Shown one piece after another: positions 32,539 to 40,734 of a DNA stretch of 62,667 nucleotides. The DNA is from Clostridiales bacterium (lineage in GTDB: Bacteria; Bacillota; Clostridia; Oscillospirales; Oscillospiraceae), in assembly GCA_018374635.1 (NCBI GenBank), contig JAHAEW010000009.1:1-62667 (forward strand). The letters are read 5' to 3'. The position numbers and the translations under genes were made by a program. A model generated the notes under the pieces. The model ran no database searches and had not been told where the DNA came from. It was given only the letters and a program-made list of their open reading frames with translations. The first letter of the stretch is position 1, and every line of letters begins with the position of its first letter.

Positions 32539-34434
32539 TCAGGGCGCGGCGCTGCGGAGGATCAGGACATCTTCCGCACCCAGATCCCGGAGGACCTCCA
32601 GCGTGTGGGAGGCGGTGCTCTGAATGGTGATGGTGAATGCGTAGATATGTCCGTCCTCCACCAGTTCCGAACGGGCCTCCGGCGAGTAGAAGTGGAAGGT
32701 CAGGTCGTTATAGTAGCAGTTGGCATAGCGATCCTTGTTTTCCAGCAGATAGTGGCGGCCCAGATTTCCCTCCTCCAAATCGGTGCGCACGGCGTCCAGA
32801 AGCCGCTGGGTATCTGCGCCATTGGAGAAGATCTGATCGGCGCCCATATAGGTTGAGAGGTTCACGCTGGTCAGCACATCCCCGCTGCGGTAGAGGGAGA
32901 GATACTTCTGCTCAGCCAGACCGGGGGCGTTGATGAGCGCGTCCAGCTTGGCGGCGGGGGAGGCGGGGTCCGCCAGAAGAGCCTCGTTCACCGGGATACG
33001 GTAGCCGCGCTGCATGGTGCCCCCGTTCCGGAAGAGGTAGGTGAAGGAGAAATAGACCGTGCCGGAAGTTTCCACATCCACCATATGCTCCCCCACCATC
33101 TCCGAGGCGTAGGAGTAAGAATATGCACTTTCCTCCGCTTCCAGCTGGGACTGGTGGTCCACAATGGTCTGATGGAGCTCCACCAGACGGGCAATGTCCT
33201 CCTCCCGGCGCAGGACGGAAGGAGAGGAGGCGTTGTCATAGGGGGCGAAGGAGGGCGTATCCAGGCGTACCTCCGCCACCTGCTGGGCCCGGGGGACCCG
33301 GGGCTCAAAGCCGGTCAGATCTGCTTCCAGGGCGCTCACGCCCAACGTGAGCAGGGCCAGGAAGCAGAGGCAGCCCTTCCAGCCCTGCCGGAAGACGCGG
33401 AAGGATTTGCGCAGCAGCATTTCCGCGACAAAGTAGCCGATAGCTCCCGTGAGCAGCAGGAAGGTGAGGAGAGACCAGGGGTTATTGTGCGAGAACTGGG
33501 GCATAAAGATACCCCACAGAAAAGTACCCACAACCACGGCGGAGCAGAAGGCCACACCGTATTTGAAAATGGGCCGCACCCAGGAGACGGCCACCACATC
33601 CCCGGCGGTCTCCAGATGGCGGTGGCGGTAGAGGAGCAGGGCCAGCCCGGTAAAAATCAATCCGGCCAGCATATAGACAAAGACAGGGAGCAGCCCGGTA
33701 AAGTGGTAATTGGGGGAGCCGGTGCTGCTCATGCGGCGGATGTAGCACAGCGTGGGGGTGAGCCACTCCACCCAGGGATTGCTCTGGTATTGCACAAAGA
33801 AGCCAAAGAGGAAGATGCCGGCCAGCTCCCGAAAGAGCCAGTCCAGGCCAAACACCAGGCCGTTGAGGATGGCATAAAAGGCGGGCAGCGCCAGAATATG
33901 GCCGGTAAACATGGCGCAGAACACCGCGAAGGAGTAGAAGAACAGCGCGACCATGCACTGGCACCAGCCCCACAAAAACAGCGAGGTCAGGTCCAGTCCG
34001 TGCCCCGCATAGAGCTCCGCGCCAAGGGTGAGCAGGGCCACCACCAGAATGGGAAGGATGAAAAAGCTCAGGCCCGAGAGGTAGTTGGTGAGAAAGAGCC
34101 CTTCCCGCCGGATGGGCAGGGCGTGCATAAGCCCTGCCGGACGGCTGGAGTAGAGATAGGAAAAGACCGCCATGGCGCACAGCACCCCAAAGACCAGCGA
34201 GATCGGGATGCCGATCGGGATGGTGTTGACCACGTGGCCGGTGGGATAGTAATTGTCCGGCAGCATCTCATGTATGCCGCGGCTGTTGAGGATACCGACG
34301 GTCAGGATCAGAAACCAGAGCACCCCGTACAGGGACCACAGCGGCCAGAAGCGGGTCCAGTTTTTCCGAAAGAGCGTGGCGTTGAACCAGGCGCAGGGGC
34401 GGCGCTCTTTAGAGCACGATGTCGCGGACAGCAT
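32539..34434 (-). CDS. ABC-type transporter permease with large C-terminal extracytoplasmic part
   Basis: A 631-residue protein. About 8-10 hydrophobic segments occupy the first 380 residues (PLWSLYGVLWFLILTVGIL, IPISLVFGVLCAMAVFSYLYSS, and so on). A soluble region to the C-terminus begins after about residue 385. It starts at 34434, where GGGAGGTGAGGACT lies directly before the ATG, and overlaps the ATPase gene by 26 bases; an in-frame ATG 21 bases earlier is less well placed. The GntR-ATPase-permease order matches Ytr-type exporters that respond to cell-wall stress. Substrate unknown. Confidence 0.85.
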   Translation of the reverse strand: MLSATSCSKERRPCAWFNATLFRKNWTRFWPLWSLYGVLWFLILTVGILNSRGIHEMLPDNYYPTGHVVNTIPIGIPISLVFGVLCAMAVFSYLYSSRPAGLMHALPIRREGLFLTNYLSGLSFFILPILVVALLTLGAELYAGHGLDLTSLFLWGWCQCMVALFFYSFAVFCAMFTGHILALPAFYAILNGLVFGLDWLFRELAGIFLFGFFVQYQSNPWVEWLTPTLCYIRRMSSTGSPNYHFTGLLPVFVYMLAGLIFTGLALLLYRHRHLETAGDVVAVSWVRPIFKYGVAFCSAVVVGTFLWGIFMPQFSHNNPWSLLTFLLLTGAIGYFVAEMLLRKSFRVFRQGWKGCLCFLALLTLGVSALEADLTGFEPRVPRAQQVAEVRLDTPSFAPYDNASSPSVLRREEDIARLVELHQTIVDHQSQLEAEESAYSYSYASEMVGEHMVDVETSGTVYFSFTYLFRNGGTMQRGYRIPVNEALLADPASPAAKLDALINAPGLAEQKYLSLYRSGDVLTSVNLSTYMGADQIFSNGADTQRLLDAVRTDLEEGNLGRHYLLENKDRYANCYYNDLTFHFYSPEARSELVEDGHIYAFTITIQSTASHTLEVLRDLGAEDVLILRSAAP

Positions 34435-35311
34435 AGTCCTCACCTCCCAATTCATAGATAAAAATCTCCTCCAGCGTCAGAGGAAGGGCCTCCATCAGAA
34501 TGGGGGCATAGATGGCCAGGCGGTTGGTCACCTCGTCGGCAGACCCCCGGACGATCAGGGTGTGGATGCGTCCCACCTGGGACACGTGAAGGACTGCCAG
34601 GTCCTCGGGAAGCTGGGGCAGCTCCCGCTCCTGAAAGACGATCTGCATCTTTACGATGTTGTCTTGCAGGTCGGCCAGCGCCCGCTCCAGCAGCACCCTG
34701 CCCTGGGAGAGAATCCCCACATGGTCGCAGACGTCCTCCAGCTCCCGCAGGTTATGGGAGGAGACCAGCACAGTGGTTCCGTACTCCGCCACGTCGCCCA
34801 TGAGGAGAGACCAGACCTGCCGGCGCATCACCGGGTCCAGGCCGTCGACCGGCTCGTCCAGCACCAGCAGGTCGGGGCGGCAGCACAGGGAGAGCCAGAA
34901 GGCCGCCTGCTTCTGCATCCCCTTGGAGAGGCGGCGGACCGGGACAGTCTCCTGCACGGAGGAAAAAACCTCTTTCAGGGCCTGGTAGCGCGCTTCGTCA
35001 AAGCGGGGGTAGAAGCCCCGGAAAAACCGCATCATATCCCGGGTGGAAGCGGACAGGAAGGTGTAGAGTTCATCCGGGATGGAGGCGATGCGCGCCTTGA
35101 CGGCGGGGTTTTCATACACCGGCTCTCCCGCCACCAGCACCTGGCCGGAATCCTGCCGGTAGATACCGGTAATGTGGCGCAGGATGGTGGACTTTCCCGC
35201 GCCGTTGGGGCCCACCAGGCCATAGATGGCCCCGTCAGGCACCTCCATATTCAGACCGTTCAGGGCCCGGAACCCGTCGAAGGTCTTTACTACATTCTGG
35301 ACTGAGATCAT
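34409..35311 (-). CDS. ABC transporter ATP-binding protein
   Basis: A 300-residue ATPase with Walker A GPNGAGKSTILRHI (about 34-42), signature RLSKGMQKQAAFWLSLC and Walker B LLVLDEPVDGLDPVMRRQ. The C-terminal third carries a short extra domain, as in drug or lantibiotic exporters (YtrB type). GGAGGA precedes the ATG. It lies between the GntR gene (24 bases away) and the permease gene it overlaps, so the three are one unit. Confidence 0.92.
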   Translation of the reverse strand: MISVQNVVKTFDGFRALNGLNMEVPDGAIYGLVGPNGAGKSTILRHITGIYRQDSGQVLVAGEPVYENPAVKARIASIPDELYTFLSASTRDMMRFFRGFYPRFDEARYQALKEVFSSVQETVPVRRLSKGMQKQAAFWLSLCCRPDLLVLDEPVDGLDPVMRRQVWSLLMGDVAEYGTTVLVSSHNLRELEDVCDHVGILSQGRVLLERALADLQDNIVKMQIVFQERELPQLPEDLAVLHVSQVGRIHTLIVRGSADEVTNRLAIYAPILMEALPLTLEEIFIYELGGEDYAVRDIVL

Positions 35312-35335
35312 AAACAGCGGCTCCTCCTTCTCAAA

Positions 35336-35698
35336 TCATGGCTGCGGGGCGGCATGCAGGCGCAGAGAGAGTTCATCTGCGCTCAGCCCCAGAAAAATCA
35401 GTTCGGCGGCCGTCTGGTCAAACCGGTTTAAAAGGGTTTCCCGGCGCCGGCCCTGGATATCGCCCCGGTCAGCTGCAAAACAGCCCTTGCCTGCCACCGG
35501 ATGGAGATACCCCTCCGCAGCCAGGGACTCATAGGCCCGCTGGATCGTGTTGGGATTGATGGCCAGAGCGGTGGCCATCGCGCGGACGGAGGGGAGCTTT
35601 TCTCCGGGCTGGATCGCGCCCGACACCACCAGGCGGCGCAGGCTGTCCATGACCTGTTCATAGATGGGGCGTGCATCCCGGGAGTCAAGACAAATCAT
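35336..35698 (-). CDS. GntR-family regulator, YtrA type
   Basis: A 120-residue protein with the GntR winged helix (about 8-75: RPIYEQVMDSLRRLVVSGAIQPGEKLPSVRAMATALAINPNTIQRAYESLAAEGYL). Only a short helical tail follows, so there is no ligand domain. This is the YtrA subfamily, which represses adjacent ABC exporters. AAAGGGG precedes the ATG. It begins the operon with the ATPase and permease, and a putative operator overlaps its transcription start (35724-35748). Confidence 0.9.
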   Translation of the reverse strand: MICLDSRDARPIYEQVMDSLRRLVVSGAIQPGEKLPSVRAMATALAINPNTIQRAYESLAAEGYLHPVAGKGCFAADRGDIQGRRRETLLNRFDQTAAELIFLGLSADELSLRLHAAPQP

Positions 35699-35723
35699 AA
35701 TCAGACCCCTTTCATAGAGTTAA

Positions 35724-35748
35724 ACTGTATGAGGTGTATTAATACAGT
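35724..35748. promoter_or_regulatory. putative YtrA/GntR operator
   Basis: The perfect inverted repeat ACTGTAT-N11-ATACAGT lies at and just after the predicted transcription start of the GntR operon, as expected for an autoregulated repressor site. Confidence 0.7.
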
Positions 35749-35749
35749 C

Positions 35750-35778
35750 AGTATAGAGGAGTATATGACAGGGCACAA
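35750..35778 (-). promoter_or_regulatory. promoter of the GntR-ABC operon
   Basis: On the minus strand: TTGTGC (plus 35773-35778), 17-base spacer, TATACT (plus 35750-35755). Its start point falls within the inverted repeat at 35724-35748. Confidence 0.75.
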
Positions 35779-35825
35779 GGGGAAAAGTCTTAACATTTTC
35801 TGACGATTCCGGACGGGAGAGACAA

Positions 35826-35862
35826 AGAACCGCCCCGGCCAGATAGCCGGAGCGGTTCTGAA
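35826..35862 (-). terminator. terminator of the YczE-like gene
   Basis: The stem AGAACCGC-C-CCGGC/GCCGG-A-GCGGTTCT with loop CAGATA is followed on the minus strand by TTTGTCTC. Confidence 0.65.
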
Positions 35863-35865
35863 AGG

Positions 35866-36555
35866 TCAATTTTGGGAAACGGGGGCAGCCGCCTTCTGAG
35901 AAGAGAAGATACGGTCGGTCAGAGGAGCAAACCAGCGGGAGGACTGGCCGACGAGGATGGCGGCGACCACAGTGCCCTCGCGAACGGTGGTGAGCGCCTG
36001 GAACACGATCAGAGAGGCGATCACAGCAATAATGACCAGGGAGATGTCCACCGCAGTACGCACATTGCCCCACGCGCGGCCGGTGCGCTCAGCCACCACG
36101 CTGATGAAAGCCTCGCTGGGCTGAAGGGTGGCGTCGGCGGAGACCATCAGGGCCAGGCTCAGGCCGAAGACCAGGCAGCCGAGAAGCAGGACCGCCACTT
36201 TCATCAGATAGCTCTCAGGCGTGATGGAGCTCACCAGAGCCATGTTGATGTCGATAAACACACTGCAAATGAAGGTGGGAACCAGCTGCGTAAGGATCTT
36301 GATCGGGTGCCAGGTCTTGGGCGCTACAATGAACTCGGCCACAAAGAACAAAAAGTTCACGAGAAAAGAAAAGGTGCCCAGTGAAATATTGGGGAAGATC
36401 AGAATGAGAAGGTTTGTAATGCTGCTCATGGGAGATACGCCAATGGTCGCCTTGATGCTCAGCGCGATACCGGTGCCCATCAGGAACATACCGATGAAAA
36501 AGACGATCCAGCGTTTGACGATTTGATCTTTTGTTGCAGCGGAGGGAGTAGACAT
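35866..36555 (-). CDS. YczE/YitT-like integral membrane protein
   Basis: A 229-residue protein with about five membrane helices. The N-terminal FIGMFLMGTGIALSIKATIGVSPMSSI carries the pattern of YczE/YyaS family proteins, and VVAERTGRAWGNVRTAVDISLVIIAVIASL is the last conserved block. Substrate and role are unknown; the family is distantly related to the YitT protein at 12996. A weak GGTGG ribosome-binding site precedes the ATG. Confidence 0.8.
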   Translation of the reverse strand: MSTPSAATKDQIVKRWIVFFIGMFLMGTGIALSIKATIGVSPMSSITNLLILIFPNISLGTFSFLVNFLFFVAEFIVAPKTWHPIKILTQLVPTFICSVFIDINMALVSSITPESYLMKVAVLLLGCLVFGLSLALMVSADATLQPSEAFISVVAERTGRAWGNVRTAVDISLVIIAVIASLIVFQALTTVREGTVVAAILVGQSSRWFAPLTDRIFSSQKAAAPVSQN

Positions 36556-36632
36556 AGAAATCCACCATCTTTTCTTTTAGATTTGAGATTGGCAAGCCGC
36601 TGTTTTGCCAAAAATCATATAGTGATATGATG

Positions 36633-36662
36633 AGTTTACGGCAAACTTGTGCAGTTTGTCAA
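36633..36662 (-). promoter_or_regulatory. candidate promoter of the YczE-like gene
   Basis: On the minus strand: TTGACA (plus 36657-36662), 18-base spacer, TAAACT (plus 36633-36638). A second possible pair lies slightly downstream. The rest of the gap to 36885 is AT-rich without a convincing gene. Confidence 0.55.
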
Positions 36663-36885
36663 GAAGAATTTGTAAGAAAGGCAGCGGTGATGTATTTGAT
36701 AAAAAGATATTTTTTTAAAATATGTCTTTAGTAGAAAAACAAAACGAGAAAAATTTGTCCATTAACTATAAAAATGAGAAAGAAAAATTATAAAAAAGTG
36801 AAATATTTGCCGTCTGGGTGGGGAGGCCAGTGGAGCGGTGCCGGCACACTGGAAAAGAAAAATACTGGCAATTGCCCAAAACGAC

Positions 36886-36914
36886 ATGACAAACCCCTGG
36901 AAAGCTACTATAAT
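36886..36914 (+). promoter_or_regulatory. sigma-A promoter of the HD-domain gene
   Basis: ATGACA (36886-36891), 17-base spacer, TATAAT (36909-36914), about 70 bases before the start codon. Confidence 0.75.
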
Positions 36915-36984
36915 AGAGATGAAAGGATTCTGATTTCAGAATCCTGGACCCAGTGGGTCCAATCACTGCGAAGGGGTGATTCCC

Positions 36985-37473
36985 ATGGTTTTGTTTGATG
37001 AGACACATTGGTATCGTTTCCTGGAGTGCGTGGCCGACCTGATCGGGAGCCGTGAGGTGCTCTCCATGCGGGATATTCCCCACCACCCGGGCTGCAACTG
37101 CTATGAGCACTCGGTATTCGTAGCCTATATTGCCTTCCGCCTGGCCAGGCGCTGGGGACTGGACTGCCGCACGGCGGCCCGCTGCGGCCTGCTCCACGAC
37201 CTGTACCTGTACAACGCCCGGGAACCCGGGACCCATCCGGGCAACCAGTGCTTTGACCACCCGGTGGCCGCGGCGCGCAATGCCCGCATGCTGTGCGGCG
37301 GACTCTCGCCCAAGGAAGAGAATATTATTCTGTCACATATGTGGCCTCTGGCCAAGCGCCGGCCCCGCAGCCCGGAGGCGGCGGTGGTGAATCTGGCGGA
37401 TAAGTTCTGCGCCACATTGGAGGTCTCCCAGCTCTGGCGCGTCATGGGGATGCGCCGCCTGGTCATGGCATAA
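36985..37473 (+). CDS. HD-domain hydrolase-like protein
   Basis: A 162-residue protein. EHSVFVAYIAFRLARRWGLDCRTAARCGLLHDLYLY is a classic HD-domain core with conserved His and HD pair, followed by FDHPVAAARNARML and ILSHMWPLA supplying further histidines. Such small proteins hydrolyse phosphate esters of nucleotides or other compounds; the substrate is unknown. GTG at 36976 is open, but GGGGTGAT is well placed for the ATG at 36985. It is monocistronic. Confidence 0.85.
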   Translation: MVLFDETHWYRFLECVADLIGSREVLSMRDIPHHPGCNCYEHSVFVAYIAFRLARRWGLDCRTAARCGLLHDLYLYNAREPGTHPGNQCFDHPVAAARNARMLCGGLSPKEENIILSHMWPLAKRRPRSPEAAVVNLADKFCATLEVSQLWRVMGMRRLVMA

Positions 37474-37490
37474 CCGGGACAGAACCGGAA

Positions 37491-37518
37491 GGAGGACCCC
37501 CGGGGGTCCTCCTTTTTC
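37491..37518 (+). terminator. intrinsic terminator
   Basis: A perfect 22-bp GC palindrome (37491-37512, GGAGGACCCCC and its complement) is followed by TTTTTCC after the HD-domain gene. Confidence 0.9.
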
Positions 37519-37667
37519 CTGCGCTCCGAGTGGGCGCGCTGTGTAAAGAGGCGGTAAAGTTGTTGAGAAGCCGGGAGAAAACCCATTTGGAATTGTGCAT
37601 TTGTCTGATATGGCATTGGGAGAGGGATTTTCCCAAAAATATGGGTGCATTTCCACGGCCGCTTTGA

Positions 37668-37673
37668 TATAAT
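37668..37673 (+). promoter_or_regulatory. extended -10 promoter of glmU
   Basis: TGA-TATAAT (-10 box 37668-37673) about 30 bases before the glmU start; the -35 region is weak. Confidence 0.6.
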
Positions 37674-37702
37674 CGTAAAGAAGAAAAGGAGTGTGACCGC
37701 GT

Positions 37703-38902
37703 ATGACGGAAAAGGCGGGGGCAATCGTATTCCTGCCGCGGGAGGGGAGCCGGCCGTCCCTGATGCTGGAGCCGCTGCTCTTCGACCCTGCGGCCCTTTG
37801 GCTGGAGCAGGCGCTGGAGCGCGCCGGAGCAGGGGCGTTTTTGGTGGTGTGCCATCAGGACGACCAGGCCCAGGCCGAGACCTGCTTCCCGGAGGGGACG
37901 GCGTTCATCACCACCGGGACCGATGGAGCCAGGGAGCGTCTGCTGGCCTTTCTGGAGGAACATGACCGGGTGGTGGCGGTGACCCGGCCTGTTTTTATGC
38001 CCGCCTATGCCGTCAGCCGCGTCCGGGACGGACTGGCTGAGCTGCCGCCCCAGGAGAAGAACGCCATGCTCAGCCGGGGCGTCCACCCGGAGGGACACGG
38101 CGTGTTTGAGTTTACCCCCGCCGGCCGGACCGCTCTGGCCGGGGGCGGCGATATTCTGGACGCCCTGACCGGCCACTGCCGTCCCTATGAGAGCTGCTTC
38201 CTCCCCCTGGAGGAAAAAAATCTGGAGGACCTTCAGACCGTTGCCCGGGAGGACGGCGTCAGCCGCGCCCGGGAGGCGGGGGTCCGCTTCCTGGACCCCG
38301 CCCAGGCCTATATCGGGCCTCAGGTCACACTGGGCCGGGGAACCGTGGTCCTGCCCGGAGTCATCCTGCGGGGGCGGACTGTGATCGGTCCGGAGTGCGA
38401 GCTGGGCCCCAACACCATGATCCGGGACTGCGTGATCGGCCGTGGCGTAGCGGTCAATGCCTCCCAGCTCAATGAGAGCACGGTGGAGGACGGCGCCAAG
38501 GTGGGACCCTTCGCCTATATCCGCCCGGGCTGCCATGTGGGCCGGGAGGTCAAGGTGGGCGACTTTGTGGAGCTGAAAAACTCCACCATCGGCGACGGCA
38601 CCAAGATCTCCCATCTGACCTATGTGGGCGATTCCGATGTGGGCGGCCGGGTGAATTTCGGGTGCGGCACGGTCACCGTCAACTATGACGGCACCAGCAA
38701 GTTCCGCACCACCATCGGCGACAACGCCTTTATCGGCTGCAACACCAATCTGGTGGCCCCGGTGAAGATCGGGGACGGCGCCTATACCGCCGCCGGCTCC
38801 ACCATCACCGACGACGTGCCGGCCGACTCTCTGGCCATTGCCCGAAGCATCCAGGTGGTCAAGAAGCAGTGGGCCGCCCGCCGGCGCAACCGCAGAAAAT
38901 AA
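37703..38902 (+). CDS. glmU: GlmU-like glucosamine-1-phosphate acetyltransferase with degenerate uridylyltransferase half
   Basis: A 399-residue protein. The C-terminal left-handed beta helix (about 195-385) has the GlmU acetyltransferase residues: GDFVELKNSTIGDGTKISHLTYVGD, CGTVTVNYDGTSKF and NTNLVAPVKIGDGAYTAAGSTITDDV. The N-terminal half lacks the LAAGxGTRM nucleotide loop of the uridylyltransferase domain and is shorter (whole protein about 60 residues below standard). It probably acetylates glucosamine-1-phosphate only. AAAAGGAG precedes the ATG. It is first in the conserved glmU-prs-pth order. Confidence 0.85.
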   Translation: MTEKAGAIVFLPREGSRPSLMLEPLLFDPAALWLEQALERAGAGAFLVVCHQDDQAQAETCFPEGTAFITTGTDGARERLLAFLEEHDRVVAVTRPVFMPAYAVSRVRDGLAELPPQEKNAMLSRGVHPEGHGVFEFTPAGRTALAGGGDILDALTGHCRPYESCFLPLEEKNLEDLQTVAREDGVSRAREAGVRFLDPAQAYIGPQVTLGRGTVVLPGVILRGRTVIGPECELGPNTMIRDCVIGRGVAVNASQLNESTVEDGAKVGPFAYIRPGCHVGREVKVGDFVELKNSTIGDGTKISHLTYVGDSDVGGRVNFGCGTVTVNYDGTSKFRTTIGDNAFIGCNTNLVAPVKIGDGAYTAAGSTITDDVPADSLAIARSIQVVKKQWAARRRNRRK

Positions 38903-38906
38903 GTCC

Positions 38907-38930
38907 TCCCCGGGCGGGACCCGGGGGAGA
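38907..38930 (+). terminator. hairpin after glmU
   Basis: CTCCCCGGG pairs with CCCGGGGGAG around CGGGA. There is no T tract, so it is a weak terminator or an RNA-processing hairpin within the glmU-prs transcript. Confidence 0.4.
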
Positions 38931-38997
38931 TGCAGATAGAGAAGCGACTTGAGCGGCAGGGTTTGGCCGCAAAACATATGAGAGGATGTATGTAGAA

Positions 38998-39954
38998 ATG
39001 ATTGCACACGGTAAGGACATCAAGATCTTTTGCGGAAGCTCCAACCAGGCGCTGGCCCTGGACATCTGCAAGAAGATCGGCACCTCCCTGGGCGAGGCCG
39101 AGGTGGGCACCTTCTCCGACGGCGAGAAGTATGTGTCCATCTATGAGACGGTGCGCGGCTCCGACGTCTTTGTGATCCAGTCCACCTGCAGCCCCGTCAA
39201 CGACAACCTGATGGAACTGCTCATCATGATCGACGCCATGAAGCGCGCCTCGGCCGGCCGCATCACCGCCGTCATCCCCTACTTCGGCTATGCCCGTCAG
39301 GACCGCAAGACCAAGCCCCGCGATCCGATCTCCGCCAAGCTGGTGGCCAACCTCATCACCCGCGCCGGCGCCGACCGGGTGCTCACGATGGACCTGCACG
39401 CCAATCAGATCCAGGGCTTTTTCGACATCCCTGTGGATAACCTGATGGGCTCTCCCGTGTTCGTCAAGCACTTCCTGGAGAAGTACAAGGACTGCCATGA
39501 CGAGGTGATGGTGGTCTCCCCGGATGTGGGCTCCGTGGCCCGCGCCCGCGCGTTTGCCCAGAAGCTGGATATGCCTCTGGCCATCGTGGATAAGCGCCGT
39601 CAGAAGGCCAACTCCTCCGAGGTCATGAACATCATCGGCGACGTGCGCGGCAAGCGCGTCATCCTGCTGGACGACATGGTGGACACCGGCGGGTCCCTCT
39701 GCCACGCCGCCCAGGCCCTGGTGGAGATCGGCGGAGCCAAGTCGGTCACCGCCTGCGCCTCTCACGGCGTGCTCTCCGGCCCGGCGGTGGAGCGCATCCG
39801 CAACAGCGCCCTGGACGAGGTCCTCTTCCTCAACACCGTTCCCGCCAAGGCGGAGACCTGTGACAAGATCAAGTACCTCTCCGTGGCCCCCATGTTCGCC
39901 GAGGCCATTGAGCGCATCTACGAAGAGATCTCGGTCTCCAAGCTGTTCCTGTAA
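38998..39954 (+). CDS. prs: ribose-phosphate pyrophosphokinase
   Basis: A 318-residue enzyme making PRPP from ribose-5-phosphate and ATP. Motifs seen: NDNLMELLIMIDAMKRASAGRITAVIPYFGYARQDRK (ATP-binding loop), DRVLTMDLHANQIQGFFDIPVDNL, and the PRPP-binding VILLDDMVDTGGSLCHAA. GAGAGG lies 12 bases before the ATG at 38998, with an alternative in-frame ATG at 38986 immediately after it. PRPP feeds the xpt reaction elsewhere in the window. Confidence 0.95.
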   Translation: MIAHGKDIKIFCGSSNQALALDICKKIGTSLGEAEVGTFSDGEKYVSIYETVRGSDVFVIQSTCSPVNDNLMELLIMIDAMKRASAGRITAVIPYFGYARQDRKTKPRDPISAKLVANLITRAGADRVLTMDLHANQIQGFFDIPVDNLMGSPVFVKHFLEKYKDCHDEVMVVSPDVGSVARARAFAQKLDMPLAIVDKRRQKANSSEVMNIIGDVRGKRVILLDDMVDTGGSLCHAAQALVEIGGAKSVTACASHGVLSGPAVERIRNSALDEVLFLNTVPAKAETCDKIKYLSVAPMFAEAIERIYEEISVSKLFL

Positions 39955-39982
39955 GCATCCTCTCCCGCCTGCGGGCGGGCGC

Positions 39983-40030
39983 GGGGCGCCCCTGCCGGGC
40001 GTATTTTGCCCGGCGGGGACGCCCCCTTTT
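39983..40030 (+). terminator. intrinsic terminator after prs
   Basis: A long hairpin GGGGCG(C)CCC(T)GCCGGGC with its partner GCCCGGCGGGGACGCCCC around GTATTTT is followed by CCTTTTCT. pth may still be reached by read-through. Confidence 0.65.
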
Positions 40031-40062
40031 CTGCAATGCTGTAATCCTGTGAGGTGGTATCC

Positions 40063-40656
40063 ATGTTTTTCGGAAGGACATCGGGCGGCGTATCCTGGCT
40101 GGTGGTGGGCCTTGGCAATGTGGGGGAGAAGTATGACAACACCCGGCACAATGTGGGCTTTGAGGTGGCCGACGAGCTGGCGGAGCGGGGACGGGCGCCC
40201 ATCCAGAAGCTCAAGCACCGCGCGCTTACCAATACGCTGGAAATCGGCGGGGAGAAGGTCCTGCTGATGAAGCCGGTGACCTATATGAACCTCTCCGGCG
40301 AGGCGGTGGGGGAGGCGGCCCGTTTTTTCAAGGTGCCCGCCGACCATGTGCTGGTCATCTCGGACGACGTGTCCCTGCCGGTGGGAAAGCTGCGGGTGCG
40401 CCGCGGCGGCTCAGCGGGCGGCCATAACGGCCTGAAAAACATCATCCAGCACCTGGGCAGCGACCAGTTCCCCCGGATCAAGGTGGGGGTGGGGGAGAAG
40501 CCCCATCCAGACTACGACATGGCCGACTGGGTGCTGGGAAAATTCCAGGGGGAGGACCGCAGGACCATGGATGGGGCCGTCAAACGGGCGGCCGACGCGG
40601 TGGAGTGCTTCCTCCGGGAGGGGCCGGACAAGACCATGAGCCGCTTCAACGGCTAA
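40063..40656 (+). CDS. pth: peptidyl-tRNA hydrolase
   Basis: A 197-residue hydrolase that frees stalled peptidyl-tRNA. Conserved residues are plain: LVVGLGNVGEKYDNTRHNVGFEVADEL (catalytic His in TRHNVG), MKPVTYMNLSGEAV, and GSAGGHNGLKNIIQHLGSDQFPRIKVGVG. GTG at 40054 is in frame, but GTGAGGTGG is properly spaced for the ATG at 40063. It is the equivalent of spoVC in the Bacillus glmU-prs-pth-mfd order. Confidence 0.95.
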   Translation: MFFGRTSGGVSWLVVGLGNVGEKYDNTRHNVGFEVADELAERGRAPIQKLKHRALTNTLEIGGEKVLLMKPVTYMNLSGEAVGEAARFFKVPADHVLVISDDVSLPVGKLRVRRGGSAGGHNGLKNIIQHLGSDQFPRIKVGVGEKPHPDYDMADWVLGKFQGEDRRTMDGAVKRAADAVECFLREGPDKTMSRFNG

Positions 40657-40734
40657 GTCTGCCATCTTTCGTATTTTGTAAGAAAATCGTTCATTCTTCT
40701 CAAAAGCCGTCTGCTATTCTGTGTGGGAGAACAC

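Noticed and set aside
36774..36998. Short plus-strand frame before the HD-domain gene
   Set aside because: It has no ribosome-binding site and spans the promoter of the next gene, so it is unlikely to be translated.
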